Shown: positions 40,460 through 64,000 of the stretch, in pieces
Layout of the letters: each line of letters starts with the position of its first letter
Position numbering within the stretch: the first letter of the stretch is position 1
Assembly: GCF_040939455.1 (NCBI RefSeq)
Contig: NC_134109.1
Span: 69,914,501-69,978,500 of the forward strand
Length of the DNA stretch: 64,000 nt
Origin: Microcebus murinus
Lineage: Eukaryota > Chordata > Mammalia > Primates > Cheirogaleidae
Direction of reading: 5' to 3'
Notes under the pieces: model-generated
The model's database searches: none
Seen by the model: the letters and a program-made list of their open reading frames with translations, nothing else
What the model was told of the DNA's origin: nothing
Position numbers and translations under genes: made by a program

Positions 40460-41144
40460 AATATAGAAAAGGAGCCCAAGGCAGCTGGACCAGTAGTACA
40501 AAGCACCAGGAGTTAATGCTATTCTGGTGAAAGGGTTGGCTTTACAAAAGTGAAGGAGCAGGCAGAAGCTGCCCTGGTTCTGGGGCCAGGCCCAGCCCAC
40601 TGCCCCTAGCCTCAGAGCAGCACATGGAGCCTGCGCCTGGGAGACAGCTGACATATAGGTCAGGGCTGGGATAAGCTGGAGACCGTGGGGACAGATGGCA
40701 AGGACAAAGGGTCAGGCAGTGGGAGCCACCCTGTGGCTGGTGAGGACAGGGAACTGGATCATGGGCAGGGGCTTACGGTGAGCCTCAGCTCTGGGGGCAG
40801 GTAGAAAAATGCTGCAGATACTGGTGGGCATGGAGAACCCAGACGTGGCTCTGAGGGGAAGGGCTTTTCCCTCCCTCCTCCACCAGGGGCCACTTTTGCT
40901 CTATACTACGTGTGGGGCTTCGGGGCCCAAGGCACAGAGGGAGGCTCAGAGGCCTCCTGTGGAAGATGCGGCAAGGAAGGAAGCATTGTGTCCCCAGGTT
41001 AGGCAGCCAGGCCGAGACACAGGGCAGGACAACAGCACCCCTGAAAAATGGGGCTAGAACGTGTGGCAGGGATGGGCTTATCCTAGGCCAGTGACCAGGA
41101 CCAGCCCCACGGCAATGGTGCCTCCTTTAAACTATAGCAAATCC

Positions 41145-41290
41145 AGTGTGCAATAAGCACTGGGTGTCAGCAGACCTGGGTTCTAACCTTAACTCTGCTG
41201 GAATCATATCATACAGAGCTTTGTCATCATAGACCAGCCACATCCCGTTTCCTCATCTGTCAAGAGGGCTTTGGATATGACCTCTTAGGT
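41145..41290 (+). repeat. MIR SINE
   Basis: CAGACCTGGGTTCTAACCTT, then GTTTCCTCATCTGTCAAGAG, in MIR order. It lies antisense in the ABHD4 3' UTR. Confidence 0.75.
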
Positions 41291-41831
41291 CGTGGAACGG
41301 ACTCTGCAGGTGAAGGGAGCTCCGGGACCTGCTCTTCGTAGGTAAGTGTGAACCGGTCCCAGCCAGACCCTGGATGGAACTGGCATGGGATGGGGGTGAC
41401 GGAATGATGGAGGTGGAAGATATTCTTGCATGGGACCTACCCCCACAAACACTCTAGAGCTAGGAAATGTGGCTGGGAGCCCTCTTTTACCCAGAGGAAG
41501 AAAAGGCCACACAGGGAGGGAACGTAGCTCAGTGCAATCCTTCACAACCACTATCCAGGCAACACTTGGCAAGGAGAGAATAGGTGATGTTGTGCAACCC
41601 TTTATGTTCTTTCCCAGGGTGGGGCACTCAAGGCCTCTTGTGGCTCCACTTCCAGCCCTTAGCGTGGGGTCAGGAGTGCTCTTTGTCACTGTGGTCCTGT
41701 CCTGGGGACAGCCCAAGGCTCTGCCAGGCTGGCACGTGTTAGTTGGTGAGGAAAGGACAGAAGGGTGAGTAAGCAGACAGGGAGGCGAGAGTGACTCTCT
41801 GGCTTTCTCCTCTTCCTCTAGAGAGAGCAGC

Positions 41832-53135
<11,304 letters not shown>

Positions 53136-53339
53136 AGTAAACAAGCCCTGCCGGGTCAAGCACAGCCAGCCCATCCCTCCGCCTGACGCCAGCACCAGCT
53201 GACCCAGAAAAGTATCGGATAACAAAAGGGGCGTGGCCAGCGCCGCCGCTGGGCGGGGAGGCGGGGCTCCAGGCGCGGGGGGCGGGGCTCCAGGCCCCGG
53301 GTCCCTCTGAGTGGGCCTGGGCTGCAGGGTGGTCGCTCA

Positions 53340-54455
53340 CTGATGAAACTCCACAAATTGGTTTGACCTAGTGGGGCCCTTCTTGCTAGGTTTTTGAGTA
53401 TTGGCATGTAATGTCCAAGCAGAGTGTCTCTGGGGGTCTTATAAAATAGGACAGTAATCCTGGTCACACATTTCGGGGACAGTGAAGGAGGTAAGTAGTG
53501 CTAAAAACCCCAAGTTCTTCGCATGAGCTCCGTCTGCACTCGGTTCTCTCATAATTAAAAAGCGACAGAACTACCCCTGCGCAGGCTCACACACACTCTT
53601 TGGGCTTCCTGTTATAGCTGTCTCCCCCTGAAATCTCCCCTTGTTGGTGTTCCTTCCAATTGGATGCTTAAGATGTTTGTGGAGACAATACCACTGGTTG
53701 AATGCTCCTGCAAAGGGCCTAGTTGCCAGATATCAAGAATAAAAAAACAGGATGCCTAGTTAAATTTAAATTTAAGATAAATAACAATTTTTTTTTTTGA
53801 ATAAGTACGTGTCATGCAATATTTGGGGCAAGACTGGATGTCCTGTATTTTATCCGGCAACCCTAAACCTATGTGACACAGGCCAAAAAGGGCATTCCTC
53901 TACTCTGAGGTTGAGTCTGGCCCCAACCTAGTGTCCAGGGAAAATGTAGCTCAACCCCAGATCTCCTTCAGTTTGGAGGATTGCAGTTGAGCTTGGCTGG
54001 GTCTGCTTTAGATATGTGGGTTTGGGGACACGGGAGGTAAAGTGGCTGGCTGCGCTCAGAGTTCCTGAGTGCACTTCAGGCATGCTCAGCAGAGGAGGCA
54101 AATCTGGAGCCTGGCTGTAGAATTTACTTGAACTGGTAAATGGTGTCTGATGTCCTGGAGCTGTCTGATTTTAGATCATCCCCTTGGTTAAGTTAAAACC
54201 AGGCTGGGGCGGGGGAGTGGCAGAGGATGGATGGGAGGATGCCGATGGGGGCGGTTATCTTTAGTCCTCCTGCGGGACCCAGAATATTCTGAGATTTCTT
54301 CCTTCTTGTAACACATTATTAAGCTGATCATTATAAAGACTTAGTTTAAGAGAACTGGTATTTATAGTTTAGGAGCTTAGGAATTTGCGAGATGTGGGGC
54401 AAAGTGGTACAAATAGCAGAGGACTTGTCTGTTCCGTTTATTCTTTCAACAAAGT
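53340..54455. other. ABHD4-DAD1 intergenic spacer, no gene seen
   Basis: No exon, RNA gene or strong repeat recognised. A/T-rich patch at 53,750-53,810. Confidence 0.45.
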
Positions 54456-54459
54456 GCAG

Positions 54460-54984
<525 letters not shown>

Positions 54985-54990
<6 letters not shown>

Positions 54991-55165
54991 AATTAGAAGC
55001 ATAAATTCTGGAGTCAGAAATCTGTGTTAAGGTCAGTCTTAGCTTTGCCACTAATACATTGTATGCCCTTGGGCAAGTTATTTAGTATCTCTTCATTTCT
55101 TCCTCTGGCTGTGTTTTGTGAAGATTCACCAAGATAATTCAACAAAACATTTAGTATACTTATTT
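54985..55165 (+). repeat. MIR SINE
   Basis: AAATTCTGGAGTCAGAAATC, TTAGCTTTGCCACTAATACA and GCCCTTGGGCAAGTTATTTA follow MIR order. Confidence 0.8.
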
Positions 55166-55284
55166 GTGATAAAAAATGTTACTTATTGTTAGTGTTCTTC
55201 AAAGCCAAGCATTATGTTAAACACTAAGAATACAATTACCAAAAGGAAAGAAAGAAACTGCTCTAGTGGTAAACAGAGACTTTC

Positions 55285-55765
55285 TATCTGCTGCCACCCT
55301 AGGCTGTTCTTGGCTTTGCCCAGCTGGCAACTTTGTATTCAGAGATCAGCTCAAACTTTTCTTCTGAGGCCTTTCTTAACCATAGGATCTAAAGAGATTC
55401 CCCATCAGTTGATCACATTACCCTATTTTTTTGTTTGTTTTTGGAGACAGGGTCTTGCTCTGTCACCTGGACTAGAGTGCAGTGGTGTCATCATAGCTCA
55501 CTGCAACCTCAAACTCCTGGACTCCAGCAATCCTCCAGCCTTGGCCTCCTGAAGTAACATTACCCTATTTTTATTTTCTTCATAACACTTATCACTATCT
55601 GAAATTATCTTGCATATTTGTTTATGCATTTATTATTAGTCTCCCCTACTAGAGACTAAGTTTCATGGGGGACCTTGTCTGTTCAGTTCTCTGCTTTGTT
55701 CCCAATGTCAAGAACAGAGTTCGGCACAGAATAGGTGCTTAGTACTTGCAGGATAAATGAAAGGA
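55285..55765 (+). repeat. LINE-2 3' region split by an Alu monomer
   Basis: CAGAGATCAGCTCAAACTTT to CACATTACCCTATTTTT, then after the Alu ATTTTCTTCATAACACTTAT, GAGACTAAGTTTCATGGGGG and AACAGAGTTCGGCACAGAAT. L2 order is preserved across the gap. Confidence 0.78.
55431..55556 (-). repeat. Alu monomer with 16-bp target-site duplication
   Basis: A single arm (GGAGACAGGGTCTTGCTCTG to CCTTGGCCTCCTGAAGTA) flanked by ACATTACCCTATTTTT at 55415-55430 and 55557-55572. It reads as a partial arm, with no second arm or GGCCGGGC head. Confidence 0.85.
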
Positions 55766-56336
55766 TGAAAAATATAGTGAAGAGGCAGAAGCATAAACAA
55801 TTACCCATAAAACAGTGTGTTAAGTGCCAAAGGCTTTGGGAGCTGTATTCTAAATTATACCATATAGGAAATTCAGTGCGCCAAGACAGGACAACAGAAT
55901 CTCTCACTTCTCTAAAAACATGTAAGATGTGAAATGAAAACATGTAAGATGTAGAACTTTTTGAGGGAAGAATGACTGGGCTAGAACTGGGTTTACATCT
56001 CTCTAGATCCTTTCTCAGGAGGAAGTGCAGAGAAGCTTTTGTATTTTGTTTTCATGTGCCAACCAGCTTTAAAGTAGAGATTGCTTGGAAGCAGGAAACT
56101 TGAATGTATGGAGAGTGCCTTTTAAATCAAAGTTAAAAGTCTTTAAGTCATCCCCAGCACTGGGATATCTCAGGACTGAGCTGGATGTGCTAGAATTATA
56201 CAGAGTGGAAAGGACTCTCAGTGCCTATTCTATGCAGGCCTCTGGGGAGAAAATGTAAGGTATTTTCCCCCTCTTATCTTCAAGAAAAGACACACTAAGT
56301 GCAAGTGTGAAAGAATGCATACTTCTTCTACCTCAA

Positions 56337-56421
56337 ATATGTGCTTTTATGTATGACTTAATAACTTAAAAGCATATGACAAAAAAAGCATATGACAAAT
56401 ATGCTTTTATGTATGACTTAA
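56337..56421. repeat. Local direct and inverted duplication
   Basis: GCTTTTATGTATGACTTAA occurs twice (56343-56361 and 56403-56421). Between them AAAAGCATATGACA occurs twice in tandem, and its complement ATATGCTTTT overlaps the right copy, so the block can fold into a hairpin. Confidence 0.8.
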
Positions 56422-56544
56422 GTATTAGTATGGTTTTTATGGGAGGAAACTAATGTGACAAACCCTTTTTCCTGTGGCTGTAAGTCATCATTAAATATTC
56501 CAAAAGTGGACGGAGCTGATAAACTGATAGTTCATGCATAGTAG

Positions 56545-56868
<324 letters not shown>

Positions 56869-57014
56869 TGTCATTGCCCTTTAATTGAACTATGAACAAG
56901 GTGTGACTCTTAGACTAAACAAAGGAATTGAGTGGAATAGCTCTAAAGTCGCTCTGTTCAATGATAGTCACCAGCCACAAGTGGGTACTTAAGATTTAAA
57001 TTAATAAAAATCAG

Positions 57015-57181
57015 GGCCGGGCGCGGTGGCTCACGCCTGTAATCCTAGCTCTTGGGAGGCCGAGGCGGGCGGATTGCTCAAGGTCAGGAGTTCAAAACCA
57101 GCCTGAGCAAGAGCGAGACCCCGTCTCTACTATAAATAGAAAGAAATTAATTGGCCAACTGATATATATATATATATAAAA
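57015..57181 (+). repeat. Left-arm-only lemur Alu with its own target-site duplication
   Basis: GGCCGGGCGCGGTGG to CCAACTGATATATATATATA then an A9 run, and nothing of the right arm. AAAAATCA flanks it at 57006-57013 and 57182-57189. It shares CCTAGCTCTTGGGAGG and CCAACTGATATA with the full copy at 44,844, so both come from one subfamily. Confidence 0.85.
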
Positions 57182-57189
57182 AAAAATCA

Positions 57190-57880
57190 AATAAAATTCC
57201 CTTAGTCACACTAGCTATATTTTTAGTGCTTAATAGCCACACATGCCTAGTGGCTACCAGTGCAGAGATATTTTCATTATCACAGAAAATTCCATTGGAC
57301 AGTCTTGCTCAAACATTGATGACTTCAGCCCCATGTTGTGGGGAGTCTTGTGCCCTCATAAAGTACAATATGGTAGATTCTCTTTTGGGTGCCAGGGAGG
57401 GGGCAAGACTGAGGCTTTTATGGGACTCCCCAAAGAGCTAGGAGGAAAGGAAATCAGCCAAAGGAGCCTGTAATGTCGTTCCACTTTATAAGGAACTGGA
57501 TGCATGAAGGGATATGGGTTCACTGAAGATATATGCTGCTTTACTAGGACTGGAATCAGAAATTTTATACTTCAGAAATTTGACTTTGTGCTGTTTGCTA
57601 TTTGACTACTCTCAAAATTTTCCCTTTGAAAATAACCCATTTTATCTGTTCTATTAGAAAATAAGGAAAAGGGGTTTTGGTCACACTAGGGCCAAAGTTT
57701 AAAAGGTAGAGCTGTGACATGCAATAGTAGTAGAGAGACGCAAAAAAGGGAAATCCTAAGGCAAAAGGGGAATTATGAGGGAAAAGAATTGGAAAAGAGA
57801 CTACTTTTCTTTACCATGCAGAGATTTTCTTTAGAAGAGTAATTTTTCTATTCAAATTTTAGAGAATTTGTTTCTTTTGG
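57190..57880. other. Intergenic, no gene seen
   Basis: No exons or classifiable repeats noticed. Confidence 0.4.
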
Positions 57881-57915
57881 TAAAGAATGTATGTGATTTA
57901 TTATTTAAAAAAAAT

Positions 57916-58234
57916 TTTTTTGAGACACAGTCTCACTCTGTTGCCCGGGCTAGAGCACTGTGGTGTCAGCCTAGCTCACAGCAACCTCAAACTCCTGGGC
58001 TCAAGCGATCCTCCTTCCTCAGCCTCCCGAGTAGCTGGGACTACAGACATGCACCACCATGCTTGGTTAATTTTTTCTATATATATTAGTTGGCCAATTA
58101 ATTTCTTTCTATTTTTAGTAGAGACAGGGTCTCACTCTTGCTCAGGCTGGTTTCAAACTCCTGACCTTGATGATCCGGCTGCCTTGGCCTCCCAGAGTGC
58201 TAGGATTACAGGCATGAGCCACTGCGCCTGGTAG
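57916..58234 (-). repeat. Alu SINE, lemur type, with 15-bp target-site duplication
   Basis: Flanked by GAATGTATGTGATTT at 57885-57899 and 58235-58249. The complementary linker TTAGTTGGCCAATTAATTTC is present. Confidence 0.94.
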
Positions 58235-58552
58235 GAATGTATGTGATTTCTTATTATAGAGAGAAACATGGTGTAAAATCATGGACTTTGCTCCTAAGGG
58301 AACCTTCTTGCCCCACTACTCTCCCATTGTTTTATGATGTTGAGTGTTTTAGTAATGAAACTCCTAAGGTATGTTCTGACTTCAGCTTCAACATATAAAT
58401 TACATTTGCCTTTTGAGAGCCATCTAAGTTGCAGTCCTTCCAGTGTCATCTTTTATGTTCCCCAAATACTGGGGATCTGTAGTTTGGCCAACTTTTAATT
58501 ATTCAGAGAAATAGGGGAAGCACAGTTGATTATCAGGATTAATGGTAGTCAA

Positions 58553-58805
58553 TAAGAGCAAACATTTATTGAACATTTATTGTGTGCCAAGCTCTATGCT
58601 AAGTGTTCAATGCTTAACATTATATAATTTAATCCTTACAACATTCCAATGATCAATGAACAGTAAGTATTGTTATTTTCATTTTATAAAAAAAGAAAGT
58701 GAGACTGTCACATTAAATAATTTATCAGAGATTAGACAACTATTATAGTAAACAGCAGAATCAGGTTTCAAACTCAGGTTTGTCTGACTCTAGAGCATGA
58801 CACTA
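58553..58805 (-). repeat. MIR SINE, antisense
   Basis: TTTATTGTGTGCCAAGCTCT, AATTTAATCCTTACAACATT, TTTATCAGAGATTAGACAAC and AACTCAGGTTTGTCTGACTC match the MIR reverse complement over nearly its whole length. Confidence 0.82.
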
Positions 58806-58809
58806 TTCT

Positions 58810-60005
58810 GGACATGACTTTTTACATACATTAATACTGTAATTTAAACTAATTAGAACCAATACTAGTATTAGCAATTTCCTATTGACATCAGTTTAAA
58901 ACGTTTCAACGATTATATAATCATAAACTGAACACATAACAAGATCTTTTCTCACTGTTTTAAGTGGTTCAGAAAAGCTTTAGTTCATTATATTGGTGTG
59001 ACTTTGCAGGTCTCAGAAAGGGAAGCATTCAATAAGTGAATTTGATGTTTTTCATCTCTTCTGTTTCCTTCCTGTGAGAGTTCCTATGGAGGTGTTAATG
59101 AGGATAGTTGACATGGATCAAAGGCAGACAAAACATGAGGGAGAAACTGCTGAAAGGAGCCTGGCTGATGGAATAGAAACCATGAGGAATCCACTTCTGA
59201 GTGATTAAAAAGCATCAGCCTAGCTTGTAAAGTCTGAAGTTGAATACTTGTGAGGAAGCTACTCTCCTATTTGTTGATAAGGCGGGAGAAAGTTTCAATT
59301 TGTCTTTCTTTTCTTTCCTTTCCTTCTTTTCCTTCCTTCTCAGCAACATAAGAGGGTTTGGGCAGAATTTAAGTTCATGTAGAGGCACAAATCTCTGTGG
59401 GTATGAATATGAATCTATATCTTCAAATAGACTGTAAAGCTGTCTGAGGACATTGGTTGTCTTCTTTCTAGAACCTAAGGAAGGCTTTGCTCACCACTAA
59501 TAATCAACACATTTATTAATGCTGAAGGAGTTTCCAGTCTAGACAAATAAAAAGAGAAAATGAAGGAACATTGTTGTCCACTTGCTATTTTGGGAATTTT
59601 GCTTGCATACCTGGGACAGTTCAAAGTTATTAAGAAGCTCAAAATCAAGTACCTGGTTATGTGCGTAAAGACTGCTGGAAAGTGAGGTGAACTAGGTCTA
59701 GAAGGTCAGATTCATGTGAAATTAAAAGGACAACCAAAGCTAGAAGGCAGAGCTTTAAAAAAAAAAGTTAAAACGCTAAACATATGTAACTAATCCCAAT
59801 TTTTAAAACACAAAAGCTCAAACCTTCATTTCAGTTTCTTCTGCAAAATGAGTTGGAGAGGGTAGGGTTGACTCAGGCATGCTCTTGCGGGCCTTTCACC
59901 GCTGAAACCCTGGGATATTACACTAGGTTCAAGATGCCAGCTTGGGCGGAGAGAGCTGCTAACTTTGATCATATACTCTATGCATGATATTCGACCGTTA
60001 TTCTC
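58810..60005. other. Intergenic, no gene seen
   Basis: A C/T-rich tract (TTTCTTTCCTTTCCTTC type) lies at 59,305-59,341. No exon recognised up to the DAD1 promoter. Confidence 0.45.
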
Positions 60006-60009
60006 TTCA

Positions 60010-60095
60010 ATGGCGGGGACAGCATCTGATTCACCTCAGGGGCCCTACAACTTAGCACATCATTGTCACGAGTAAGCTCCAAATAAATGTTTGCA
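60010..60095 (+). repeat. LINE-2/MIR-type 3' end
   Basis: GGCGGGGACAGCATCTGATT, ACAACTTAGCACATCATTGT and GCTCCAAATAAATGTTTGCA follow the L2 3' end. It marks the left border of the DAD1 CpG-rich region. Confidence 0.6.
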
Positions 60096-60471
60096 GCGCA
60101 GGGCTAGATCTCGAGTTTCCGTTCAGGACCCTGTAGAGAGGTCGAGCTTCCTCCGTCCGGCCCCGCACCACACCCACTCCCCCCACTGACCAAGTCTGAA
60201 CTGGTGCCTGCGCAGTGATTGGCCGGGGTGATTCTCACTGCGAAGGAACTTGACTGGCTCTAATGATTTCTGACGGACATCTGCAGACAGCGCCCCGAGC
60301 AGATTTAGGGCTGGGCTGGTACCAAACCGTGGGGACGCCAAGCACTGCCTCAAAGCAGATCCAAAAAGTTAAATCTTTAAGGACACGTGAGGACCTAAAA
60401 GAGGCGGAACCCTCTGGTTGGCTGCGCTGTCCGTTGTGAAACTTCTTCCCCTTCTCTTCGCGCCGTATCGT

Positions 60472-60485
60472 GTTGCCAGAGCAAC
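60472..60485. promoter_or_regulatory. RFX X-box-like site
   Basis: GTTGCCAGAGCAAC is a near-palindrome matching the GTTGCC / GGCAAC half-sites bound by RFX factors, with the central pair altered. Confidence 0.6.
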
Positions 60486-60588
60486 TGTGGGCGTCACTAA
60501 TCAGACCGCGGAAACAGAACAAAGAGTACACGTGTCCAGCTCATTGACCGAGCCATTGCGCAGACGCATTAAGTTTTTCTGGCGTTAA

Positions 60589-61215
<627 letters not shown>

Positions 61216-62958
61216 CACCACTTTCCTGCTGCTGCTCAACCTGGTGAGCCACTGCACTTCGTATTGGTCCCGGGAATACCCTATTCCAGCGTTCACTTAG
61301 CTTTAACACAGCTTTAAAGTTGGTAGACTTTTAAGATGAAAAACCCAACTTTGAATCATCTTTCTCACCTTGACCCAATCACTACTAAATTCTGGTGAAA
61401 TGTTTCCATGACAATGTAAAGAATATAAATATAAGTGCTTTGCTTGTTGAATCTTCCTTTTCTTGATTTTGGCTTTTCGTTGCTCCTACTTATTTCTTCT
61501 GGATAAAGCTGTTATTTCACTATCCTGAACTCAATTTTTATTCATAGAATTCTGTTTTAGCTTTATTTTTCTTTCTGATTCCAGGATTTGATAACCTTGT
61601 AGACTGCCATATTTAATGAGAACTCTCTTTGTAAATTTTTGCCAAATTCTGACTTTTCTTGCCCTGCAGGGAGTCAATGAATACTGCAAACAGGCTTGAC
61701 CCATTGAATCTTAACTAATACAGTTTTTAGGTGGCCACCACATGGGCCATTTCTGTCACTGGTATTGCCTGCTGCTTGACTTTGAAAACATGCCAAGATT
61801 CATGTTTTCTTTTTGGCGTGATCATCATGGTCAGGCTATCTATTGCATTTTGGGTTGAATATGAGGTATTATGGTAAAAGCTTTGGGAATACATCAGGTA
61901 TATGTTTGTTTCTTGTCCTCAAGGATTTATAGTCTAGTTGGAGTACAGAGAAAATACAGAATTAGAATTGTCTGGAGACTTCATTTACAGTGGTTCTCTG
62001 CTTAAAGTTATAGATCGATAGAATGCTTTTTACACCTTCACATTGCTAGTTCAGGCACACTAGAGATACTTCTACTTCTCAGAATTTAAAATAGGCCTAA
62101 GGACCTAATGACTTGTGTATGAGCCTAATTTGGAGTTGGAGATTTAGCTTGTTGATTGGATATTTAATTATCATCTTTGAGTTTTGTGCTAGATGACCAA
62201 GACCTCGTCCTCTGTGGCAACATCCTGGCCTTCAGAATGTGTTACCATTATCAGACCAAATACACTATACTCTTTGCTCTACATACTCTCCAGCCTCCCA
62301 GTCCCCTATCCTATGTCCTAGCAAATGGCTAAGAATTTTATTGCTGTCCAAGAGAAGAAACCCTAATCAGAAGGAACTTCTGATTAATTTTGTTTGATGT
62401 TTTTGTCTCTAGGTCTGGAAGAATAGGAACAGGACAGGCCCTGAAAACTGATTTTAAAGAAAGAAACCTTCTCCATGGAAAAGTCATCCTGACTTTTCAG
62501 GGTTAGGAATGACTTCAGGGTTGCATGGAAGATTGTGGTTTGCTGAAGAGTGGGCATGGACTAGAGTTATAGATCATTAGTGTTATAAAGCCAGAAGGTT
62601 TTTGAGGAGATGACTTTTGCTTATGCCAAAGTCCTGTTTTTGAGCCTGTTGTGGCTAAAATTGAATTGGCAGACTTCTTTCCCTCCTCTCCAATGGGAAC
62701 TAGATGGCTTGTCATTGAAGGGAATGCCTAATAAAAGGTATATAAATGGTGGGGTCAACATGGAGGATTGGGATTTCCAAACCTATTAGATAAAGATAAT
62801 AGGGCTAGAGAAATGAAATGGTTTCAGGACTAGAGAGGATTCATGACAATTCATAGTTGTCAAAGAAGGATATGATTTGCATTTCTTTTGACAGCATTGA
62901 CCTTACTAAATCCTGCCTCCTCTGCCACTTGTTAGCTTAAATAATCAACTGGAGACTG

Positions 62959-63260
62959 TTTTTTTTTTTTTTTTTTTTGAGACAGGGTCTCCCTTTGTCA
63001 CCCTGGCTACAGTGCAGGGACATCATTATAGCTCACTGCAGCCTCAAACTCATGGGCTCAAATGATTCTCCTGCCTCAGCCTCCTGAGTAGCTGGGACTA
63101 CAGGTGCATGCCACCACGCCTGGCTAATTTTCCTGTGTTTTGTGGAGATGGGGTGGGTCTAGCTCTTGCTCATGCTGGTGTCAAACTTCTGACCTCAAGC
63201 AGTCTTCCCTCCTTGGCCTCAGAGTGCTGAGATTATGAACATGGGCCATTGTAACAGGCC
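62959..63260 (-). repeat. Alu SINE, AluJ-like, first of a stacked pair
   Basis: T tail of about 20, then GAGACAGGGTCTCCCTTTGT, ending GGCCATTGTAACAGGCC. Diverged. Flanks CTGGAGACTG (62949-62958) and CTGGAGATTG (63260-63269). Confidence 0.9.
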
Positions 63261-63275
63261 TGGAGATTGGTTTTA

Positions 63276-63620
63276 TTTATTTTTTTTATTTTTTATTTTT
63301 TTTTTGAGACAGAGTCTCACTTTGTTGCCCAGGCTAGAGTGAGTGTCGTGATGTCAGCCTAGCTCACACTAACCTCAAACTCCTGGGCTTAAGCAATCCT
63401 CCTGCCTCAGCCTCCCGAGTAGCTGGGACTACAGGCATGTGCCACCATACCCAGCTGATTTTTTTCTATATATATTAGTTGGCCAATTAATTTCTTTCTA
63501 TTTATATAGAGACGGAGTCTCGCTCTTGCTCAGGTTGGTTTCGAACTCCTGACCTCCAGCAATCCCCCGCCTCGGCCTCCCAGAGTGCTAAGATTACAGG
63601 CGTGAGCCACCACTCCTGGC
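63276..63620 (-). repeat. Alu SINE, lemur type, second of a stacked pair
   Basis: TTTATTTTTTATTTTT tail, then GAGACAGAGTCTCACTTTGT, ending CCACCACTCCTGGC. Flanks CTGGAGATTGGTTTTA (63260-63275) and CTGGAGACTGGTTTTA (63621-63636). Confidence 0.94.
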
Positions 63621-63975
63621 CTGGAGACTGGTTTTAATGGGAAATTTGGATGCTTATTATTTGTTTTGATTGTTGGGAAAGGAAGCCTTGTACCTATTTA
63701 TGGTGCTGGGGTTTCTAATTTTTCTGTGGTGTGTTTCCTGTTGGAAGAGAATGGAGGAGGCCGGTTTGGCTGGAGAAGGGGAATTGTAGGAGATACTGTT
63801 GAAGGACTAGGTGGTGCTGGGTGCTGGAGCTTTGAATGCCAGGCCAAGGAATTTGGACTTTATTCTGTGGGTAATAGGAAAGCATCTGAAGATTTTTCTT
63901 TATTATTATTTTTTTACTTTCAACAACTCTTCATGACTTAAATTTTTCTTTTTTTTTTTTTTAAGAAAGGAAGAG

Positions 63976-64000
63976 GGCTGGGCACGGTTGCTCACTCCTG
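63976..64000 (+). repeat. Alu SINE, first 25 bases (cut by window edge)
   Basis: GGCTGGGCACGGTTGCTCAC is an Alu head; the rest lies beyond the window. Confidence 0.85.

Larger units (their letters stand above)
40435..41831 (-). other. ABHD4: ABHD4 3' untranslated region
   Basis: About 1.4 kb from the stop codon to a canonical AATAAA. The length is inferred from that signal and from the absence of another convincing one nearer the stop. A MIR copy (41,145-41,290) lies inside it in antisense. Confidence 0.65.

Overview
The window is nuclear DNA from a primate, most likely a strepsirrhine (lemur-type) one. The main evidence is about two dozen Alu copies. Most carry the lemur-style second half of the left arm (AAATAGAAAGAAATTA, then GGCCAACTAATATATA), which is not seen in human Alus. 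A LINE-1 3' end at about 19.9-20.5 kb ends in CCCCATAATATGCTGAAATA, a tail I associate with lemur L1s. Spliced genes, MIR/L2 fossils and CpG-rich promoters fit a mammal. The species was not determined.

Layout. 1-29.1 kb is intergenic: no gene recognised, only layered repeats (Alu, old LINE-1, MLT1 LTR, MER5A, MIR, L2). 29,139-30,128 (+) is one intact single-exon olfactory receptor, best read as OR6J1. 30.1-40.4 kb is again intergenic and includes a 7SL-like fossil Alu monomer and LTR-like stretches. 40.4-53.3 kb (-) is the complete ABHD4 gene: seven coding exons assembled here from splice sites into a 342-residue protein, a 3' UTR with an AATAAA signal, and a GC-box promoter. 53.3-60 kb is an intergenic spacer. 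60.1-61.0 kb is a CpG-rich promoter with NRF1-like and RFX-like sites, leading into DAD1 exon 1 (+). DAD1 intron 1 runs off the right edge.

The order OR6J1 - ABHD4 - DAD1 with orientations + / - / + matches human 14q11.2 read in reverse, so the right edge should lie close to the T-cell receptor alpha/delta locus. The genes do not form a functional unit. OR6J1 would be an odorant GPCR, ABHD4 acts in N-acyl-phospholipid metabolism, and DAD1 is an oligosaccharyltransferase subunit. They are neighbours by conserved synteny.

I found no undescribed biological system. The most interesting material is mobile-element history: pre-integration sites that can be read exactly from target-site duplications, two places where Alus landed twice at the same site, a left-arm-only Alu, a roughly 54-bp poly(A) micro-insertion, and a 7SL-like fossil monomer. 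Repeat family names come from memory of consensus sequences, not from a database search.
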